The position numbers and the translations under genes were made by a program. 64,000 nucleotides of DNA from Climacteris rufus (lineage: Eukaryota; Chordata; Aves; Passeriformes; Climacteridae). The stretch is from contig VZRZ01006165.1 of the NCBI GenBank assembly GCA_013398175.1, forward strand, positions 1,098,826 through 1,162,825. Reading direction: 5' to 3'. Positions 58,265 through 64,000 of the stretch are shown piece by piece. Position 1 is the stretch's first letter. Each line of letters begins with the position of its first letter. Under the pieces are notes generated by a model. The model had not been told where the DNA came from. It ran no database searches and saw nothing but the letters and a program-made list of their open reading frames with translations.

Positions 58265-59481
58265 ACTTTTAGTGGATGGGCATCTGTGGTTGAATGTACC
58301 TTTTTCAATGATGTCTTTTTGCTAAATAGCCTTCTTGCATTTAGGTAATACAGAAGCCTTATGACTGCTAACTAATTACTGTTATTAAAACACATCTTTA
58401 AGTAAAGACTTACAGAAAGTCTGATGTGTGCTGATGAAAACAATGTAAGCAGATTAAAATACAAAATCATATAGTTTTGATGCACAGTTGTGCCTTCTAT
58501 TTTCTCACAAAATGCTATAAAAACCAAAGTTTTTTTAATTATGTAGAAGTCCCAGAGTTTATTGTTTTGGTCTTGTCCCGAAAGATAACCCCATTAGACT
58601 TGTTCACAAAACACAAATCATGTGATGTAATTTTAGAATATCAGTGTTTTAATGCAAAAGTATCTGAAGTTTGCTTTTCTTCTTAGGAAAAATCCCAGAT
58701 TCTGAAGAATGAAATTTCTTCCTCAGCAGTTCTTGCTTAGGATAGAATTACCTAACTTTTGCATATAAACAGTCTTTATTAATTGAGGTCTTTGTAACAG
58801 ATTCTATGCACATGATGTCTAACATGAATTTTTCAAAATGAAGACTCAGGGAAATGCTCAGCCAAAAGCTCTCTAGTTTTGTAACTTTAAAATTCTTTTT
58901 TAGAAGTAGTGTAATTACATTATCTTTGTGTGCTTCCATCAGTTGCCAATACCATGTAGAAGGAAAAAAACACTTGGCACTGCCATTCTTTTTTCTGTTT
59001 TACATCTTGTTTTCTCTGGGATAAGTCCTGACAGTTTCTGAAGTGTACTTTTTATGTGTCAACATCCAAAGTAAACTAAAAAAACAACTTTCCATTTTTA
59101 ACAGTAAAAATGATATATGAAATTAAGATTGTGAGTTGTTTTGGATATAGTCTTATTTTACTACATTACTGCTGTTAGAATAAATGTAATGTTTAAAAAA
59201 CCTCCAGTGTTCTGAAGAACCATTAGCTGTAAAATGCATTGTGTGCAGTTGGTCACAATTACACAGTCACTTGTATACAGGAAGATCACTTGGACAAGGA
59301 ACCACTAGCTGAAAATGGAAAAGCACCTTCTCAAAACTATTGCAAATTTACGCACAATTGTAAAAATATTTTGTATACCTCAGTCTTTCTCACTGAATAC
59401 CAGCAACTTAATTTTAGATTTTCTATTTAATGTTGTGTATTTTGGCCTTATAATTGTTTGTGACACTGTAAAAAAAATAAA
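58265..59481 (+). other. PPAT: PPAT 3' UTR (probable)
   Basis: This is the sequence after the stop codon. An AATAAA is at 59476-59481, inside an A-rich stretch, and another AATAAA lies near 59181. Either could end the mRNA. Confidence 0.6.
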
Positions 59482-60744
59482 TAGAAAAGTTTAAGAGCTT
59501 GTTCCTTCCCCACCATCTTCCCTGTAGTTGAAAATTACAAGACTGCTGATTAAATTCAAAAGAGACTTTCCTTATTTGGGAGTTGTAGCAATTGTGCCTG
59601 ATTTACAATCACAACACAAAAGTCCTAGTTTGAAAATGCATATAAATACACATGCTTTAATGAAGTCAAGACTGTGACTTGTGCAGTGGAATCAGAACCT
59701 ACTTGCAGCCAAGCCAATGGGAGTTCCTAGATTTGATGAGCTCTTACTGTGCTTCTTCACCACCACCCAGATCTGCATCTTGGGGGATTTATGAGGATAT
59801 CTTCTAATTAGCAAGGTTTTTTTTGACAGAACCATAACAGTTCATCTGGACAGTAAATTGAACAAAACCAGAACAGGGTGGACACTGACCACCCCCTCTT
59901 CCAGGTTAACCAGGAAAGGAATATGAGAAAACATAAAAACTCTTGTGAATATTTTTCACTGTTCTTCTTTCTGCCCTCAAAAAAACAAATAATTTTTAGA
60001 AGTGATAAGTTGAGCTCTTACATAACAAATACATGTAAGGAGCCCTTTATATGTGAGACAAACACTTAGGCGCAGAGAGTAATAAGTCTGTAATTTTTTA
60101 TAGGACAGACTGGAAGTGAAACTTGTGCAAATACTCTTTTAATGTGCTTTCAACAAAACTGCTATTTTTGAGGTCCAGTAATAATTGCTTCAATGTGATT
60201 AGAGCACTGGGTGGCATAATTCTAATACTAAAAAAATGAGTCCCATTGCCTTTTTCCCTTCCATGTTAGCAAGTGAAATTCTGTCTACTGCTGTGAGCAC
60301 TGTAATTTTTAGATGCACTACAATGCTGAATCTTTAGTATGTATTTTTCAAAATCTTAAGTTAAAGGGGAGATACTTTTTTATTCTGACAGCTGGATTTA
60401 TGCTACAGGTTACAAGACCTTTAATCACATACAGCCAACACACATATCAGTGAGGATGCTGAAGGAGAAAATTTTGGCTTTAGGTGTTGCTATTTGTATT
60501 ATTGTTTTACCGTGAAACCATTCTGCTTTATTACCAATGTACAACTGTGCCAAACTATCACTTAAAGAATGTGGTGACAGTAGAAAGCGAATGTCTAACT
60601 TCTCCCAAGTGTAACATTAAAAATGGTTGTGGAGTTCTCGTTCTCTCCCGCTGCGGCATCGCATCGCCGGCACCACGCACAGAAGCTTCTTTAATAAAGC
60701 CACCTTTGATGAACCTCGGAGCCAAAGCAAATAATTTACTGTGC
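59482..60744. other. PPAT-AASDH intergenic
   Basis: AT-rich sequence. A short GC-richer piece with AATAAA lies at 60640-60700, and I cannot assign it to a repeat. No gene is recognised. Confidence 0.6.
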
Positions 60745-60925
60745 AGGTGGTGAGGCACTGGAACAGGCTGCCCAGCGAAGGTGCGGATGCCCTATCCCTG
60801 GGAAGTGTTCAAGGACAGGCTGGATGGGGATTTGAGCAACGTGGTCCAGTGGAAGGTGTCCGGAACTAGAGAATCTTTAAAGTCCCTTCCAATCCTTAAC
60901 ATGCCATGATCCTATGATTTCGTGT
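60745..60925 (+). mobile_element. CR1 3'-end fragment
   Basis: GTGAGGCACTGGAACAGGCT, then GGAAGTGTTCAAGGACAGGC and an end in CCATGATCCTATGATTT are characteristic of the last about 180 bp of CR1 in forward orientation. Confidence 0.88.
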
Positions 60926-60949
60926 CATTAAACCACGCAAGCAGCCCCC

Positions 60950-61830
60950 GGGGCAGTACCGGTGCCCCGCGCCAGCACGGCTCCCCCATTTCGGCTGTTC
61001 CCGTCACCCCCATTTCCCGGTGGTGGCCCTAAATCGCAGCCGGGGGAAACCCGGCCCCGGCCGCCGCCATCCACCCCGCCGGGAACAGGGCACGGGCTAC
61101 TACAGGGGCCGCTCCAGGGGATAGTCCAGGGATTGCTGCAGGAGCCACTCCAGATGACAGCCGACGGAGGGCCGCCCAAGCAGAAGGGCAGAACTCCCGC
61201 CCCCCAGCCCGGACGTGACATGGCCGCCCGCACGGCGCTACCACCGGCAGGAAGGCCCGTACCACCTCCTGGGGCGGGGGGTACGGACACACGGGGACAG
61301 AGACGGGTGAACTGTGAGCGTGGCGGCGGAACCCTGCCCTTCGCCCCAGCCACGTGCATTTGTTTTTGCCCCTTTCCCACGTCTGTCGAAGACAGCGGGG
61401 ACGGCTCTGGTGCACTCGCTGCCCCTCTCTCCCTCGCTCCTTCCCTTAGGAAGCAATGGCGTAGGCCTCTTGCGGAGCAGGCCCTGCTTGTGGACGCCCA
61501 AAACAGCGCGACGGCCGCTGGCCAATGAGAGCGCGGCGTTGCCGCGTCCCGCCAATCGGAGACGCCGCCGCTGCCGGGCGGGCGCCGGGAAGCGCCGCGG
61601 GCGGGGGTCGCGAAGAGCGCCGGGAAGCGCCAGAGGTGGCGGTCCCGAAGAGAGCCGGGCAGCCGCCGGGCTGTGCACGTCTCGTGTGGAAACGGCGTAA
61701 CCTAAAAGAGGTGAGTGGGGGCCATACCTCGGATCCATCCGGTCACCGGTGCAGGCGTGGCGGGAGGGCCCGTGGGGCAGAAACGGGCGCCAGCATGACC
61801 AGTGCCCTAAAAGTTCACATGTTGGGGGCG
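60950..61830 (+). promoter_or_regulatory. AASDH: CpG island promoter of AASDH
   Basis: Strongly CpG-rich sequence surrounds the first non-coding exon. Two forward CCAAT boxes lie 30 bp apart at 61522-61526 and 61552-61556, a spacing typical of NF-Y promoters. The first exon's donor is at 61711. Whether the island also starts a minus-strand transcript cannot be told from sequence. Confidence 0.8.
61640..61710 (+). other. AASDH: AASDH non-coding exon 1 (3' end defined)
   Basis: The donor AAAAGAG|GTGAGTGGGG at 61710/61711 is strong and leads to the acceptor at 62158. The 5' limit is my guess from the CCAAT boxes and may be off by many bases. No start codon in frame with AASDH is seen in it. Confidence 0.55.
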
Positions 61831-62158
61831 TTGCTGCTTGCGAAGGAAGAATTCGTATTTCACAATTCCGTTGAAAGAGTTACTAATTAAGCTGTGCTAA
61901 TGGCTGTGCTGATGGGTTATTAATTCACTAGTGTCCAGCTTTAAAAATAAAAGTGTAACGGTGAGGAAGAAACTACCTCTGTACGACTCAAGAATGCAGC
62001 ATTGCACCGTTTACAGTCTACGGTGAGGTAGAGCTGTGTATTCTCTGCCATGGATCTTTTTTTTCCCCTTCTTGGTGGTGTTCTGTGTGCGTTTATAGTT
62101 CGACTCAAGTGTTAAAAGGGAGGAGGTGACAATGCAGTCTGGTCTGTTGGTCTTCCAG

Positions 62159-62412
62159 GGAGACTGAAGGGATGCAGCCGCGATGAAGCTTCAGGAGCTG
62201 GTGGCTCGGGCAGCCGGCCTGCACTCGGATCGAGCAGCAGTTTGGTTTGATGAGTGCAGTGGGAAACCTCCGGCCTTCTACACCTACGCCACGGTGGTTG
62301 AGCTTGCCATGAAACTGACAGCTTTCCTTCAAAAGCACTGTGACCACCAAGGCAAATGTGAAATAGGCCTTTACTGCTACCCGGGGATAAACCTGCCATC
62401 TTGGATCTTAGG
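62159..62412 (+). CDS. AASDH: AASDH first coding exon (CDS from 62183)
   Basis: AASDH (ACSF4) is an acyl-CoA-synthetase-like adenylation enzyme with a phosphopantetheine-binding segment and a C-terminal beta-propeller of PQQ-type repeats. It has been proposed as an aminoadipate-semialdehyde-dehydrogenase-like protein. This exon gives residues 1-76 of a protein of about 1100 in human. Matching pieces are MKLQELVARAAG, VWFDECSGKPPAFYTY and EIGLYCYPGINLPSWILG. The acceptor is GGTCTTCCAG|GGAG and the donor is TTAGG|GTAATG. The start at 62183 fits the family N-terminus. A 4-codon upstream ORF (62172-62186) ends by overlapping the start as ATGA. Confidence 0.95.
62172..62186 (+). promoter_or_regulatory. 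AASDH: Upstream ORF overlapping the AASDH start codon
   Basis: ATG CAG CCG CGA TGA: four codons, with the stop TGA sharing bases with the AASDH ATG (ATGA at 62183-62186). This arrangement can reduce or couple initiation at the main start. It is seen directly; the effect is inferred. Confidence 0.7.
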
Positions 62413-63993
62413 GTAATGGTTTGAACGTTTGCAATCTGTGTTGGTTTTTTAAGGGTCATCTGTGTTAAAGCAAATTTTGCAATTTGTTGAGATTTTTAAT
62501 AACAACAAAAATGCAGTAATACCATAGTTGTGCAATCAGGTGCTGGAGTCTTGCATCCTTTAGGGGAAAAGATGGCAGTATTTCAGTCTTTTGACAAGCC
62601 TCTGCTAAAATATTTTTGAATCTTAAGTTCTAAAGATCTAAACTGTCTGTAACTGCATTCTTTCATTAAAAGCAATTTAGCCTGTTTATAGAAATACAAA
62701 AAAAATTAATGACTGGTATCTTTGTCCTGCTTGTTTAAAACTGGAAGTGATCTGACAGAAATATCTATTGAAAAAAGGACTATGCAGGTTTTTTAATGTA
62801 TTGTCTTGCTGGCAAAAAAAAAAAAAGATGCTCTGAATTCGAATTCCATGTTTAAGCTAAATGAATGTACATGTAATGTTCCATTACAGATATTGCAGAA
62901 AGAAGTACTGAGCAATGCAACACTAAAGTGATATGATTAATTAACGGCTAGGAAGTTGAAATGCTTGTAATCTCAACACTCATGTTAATCCACCAGGATT
63001 TTTAAAATCCTGCTCCTGCTGATGAATTCAAATGTTCGTGTCCTTTATATAGGTGTCTTTTGTATCCGTAGCATTTATGATGTAATAGAGAATCACATGA
63101 TGACAAGCATATTTTTTTCAGCTAATGAATACAGCAGCAGTTGTGCTTCCTGGGGGCATGGCCTGTGTCAGTATTTTCCTGTTGTCACACTGCATTTAAA
63201 ATACACCATGGCACAAGGAGAGGTACCACAGGGGAGTATAAGGATTTCAGTGGAGTGAGCAATCACTGTAATCATAAACCTCCCACAAGCGCTGGGGAAC
63301 TTTCTCACCGATCAGGAAATGCTTTTGCCCCAGTGCAGCAGTGGAACAGGTTGCTCTGAGATGTTGTGCAGGCACCATCCCTGGAGGTGTTCAAAACCTG
63401 ACTGGACAACATCCTGAACAACCCTGGCCTGATGTCATAGCTGGCTCTGCTTGAGCAGGGGGTCGAACTCGGCACACTGAGGTCCTTTGCAGACTGATTT
63501 GTCCTATATCCCAATAAACTGAGTGGTAACACAGTTTTGTTTTGCTGTGTGAGCATCTGCTGGGGCTCTTTGATTCTTACAGCTGTCATTGCGAGTAGCT
63601 GAGCGCTGTATGCTGCGGGGCAGGCTTAAGTGCGTACTGACACGAGGGGCTGTAGGAGCATGCAGGATGCTGTGGTTCCCACGTCTCCATTCAGGACCTT
63701 GGCATTACTGCAGTGACAAATCACTTGCACAGGGAGGAAGTATAATAAGTTGTACGTATAGTACAGAACCCAACAGCAGAGGAAACGTGAGGGTTTTTGG
63801 GGAGCGTTCGCTGTGTTTCTCGGGGCGGTCGCAGAGCAGCTGCCGCGGGGCAGGAGCAGCGGCCGGGCTGTGTGGGGCTCCTGCGCTGGCTTCGTGGGAA
63901 AGGCGTCCCACTGCCCGCTCACATTTTCTTACGCTGGTTTCTTTGGACTCGTAGTAAGGTGTTCTCAGTGTGCAGGCTTTTGGTGCTTTTCAG
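62413..63993 (+). other. AASDH: AASDH intron 2
   Basis: Contains poly(A) at about 62813-62825, a CR1 tail (63300-63510) and a GC-rich, CpG-bearing patch at 63790-63905 just before the next exon. No coding exon is seen inside. Confidence 0.75.
63300..63510 (+). mobile_element. CR1 3'-end fragment
   Basis: GTGCAGCAGTGGAACAGGTT, ATCCCTGGAGGTGTTCAAAA and the part with GCAGGGGGTCGAACTC... are typical of the CR1 3' UTR in forward orientation. Limits are approximate. Confidence 0.88.
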
Positions 63994-64000
63994 AATACAG
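63994..64000 (+). CDS. AASDH: AASDH next coding exon, first 7 bases (cut by window end)
   Basis: The window ends TGCTTTTCAG|AATACAG. The acceptor is good. A completes the GG left by the previous exon (Gly), followed by ATA CAG (Ile-Gln), matching the family's WILG-I-(L/Q) continuation. Confidence 0.8.

Noticed and set aside
60600..60740. GC-rich piece with AATAAA upstream of the CR1 copy, as an LTR or a gene end
   Set aside because: No paired terminal motif, target duplication or coding frame could be found.
1..64000. tRNA, rRNA, snoRNA, CRISPR arrays, bacterial operons
   Set aside because: None visible. The window is vertebrate nuclear DNA, and I found no A/B-box tRNA structure or box C/D pairs that I could support by eye.

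Overview
This is vertebrate nuclear DNA, most likely from a bird. It has multi-exon genes with GT-AG introns, CpG-rich promoter islands, several CR1 retroposons in both orientations and a solo LTR resembling avian endogenous retrovirus LTRs. The gene order PAICS - PPAT - AASDH matches the conserved vertebrate purine-synthesis cluster. The LTR looks like types I associate with passerines, but I cannot fix the species.

Layout. Positions 1-5482 hold left flank, a CR1 fragment and the PAICS 3' UTR. PAICS runs on the minus strand: exons 2-9 lie between 13487 and 5483, and exon 1 is not visible. Positions 13550-15650 are a GC-rich island broken by a 984-base assembly gap (14129-15112). That gap very probably hides PAICS exon 1, PPAT exon 1 and their shared bidirectional promoter. 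PPAT is on the plus strand: exons 2-11 lie between 47774 and 58264, so its first intron is at least 32 kb. A CpG island with two CCAAT boxes (60950-61830) starts AASDH. Its non-coding first exon ends at 61710, its first coding exon is 62159-62412, and the first 7 bases of the next exon are the last 7 bases of the window.

The notable content is inside PPAT intron 1, antisense to PPAT. A complete minus-strand gene can be read from splice sites alone: 11 coding exons from an ATG at 45467 to a stop at 23404, 2205 nt, 734 residues. It has three separate Myb/SANT-like (trihelix-type) DNA-binding domains, each on one large exon, joined by short acidic linker exons and ending in a probable coiled coil. 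All ten introns are phase 1 and every junction keeps the frame open. I do not recognise an orthologue with this architecture. It looks like a transcription-factor-like gene built by exon/module duplication, possibly from a domesticated Harbinger-type Myb-like protein.

How the genes relate: PPAT (step 1) and PAICS (steps 6 and 7) act in the same de novo IMP pathway and are expected to be co-expressed from one promoter. AASDH is an unrelated acyl-CoA-synthetase-like neighbour. The Myb/SANT gene is a passenger in PPAT intron 1 with its own GC-rich promoter region (about 45500-45960), transcribed against PPAT.
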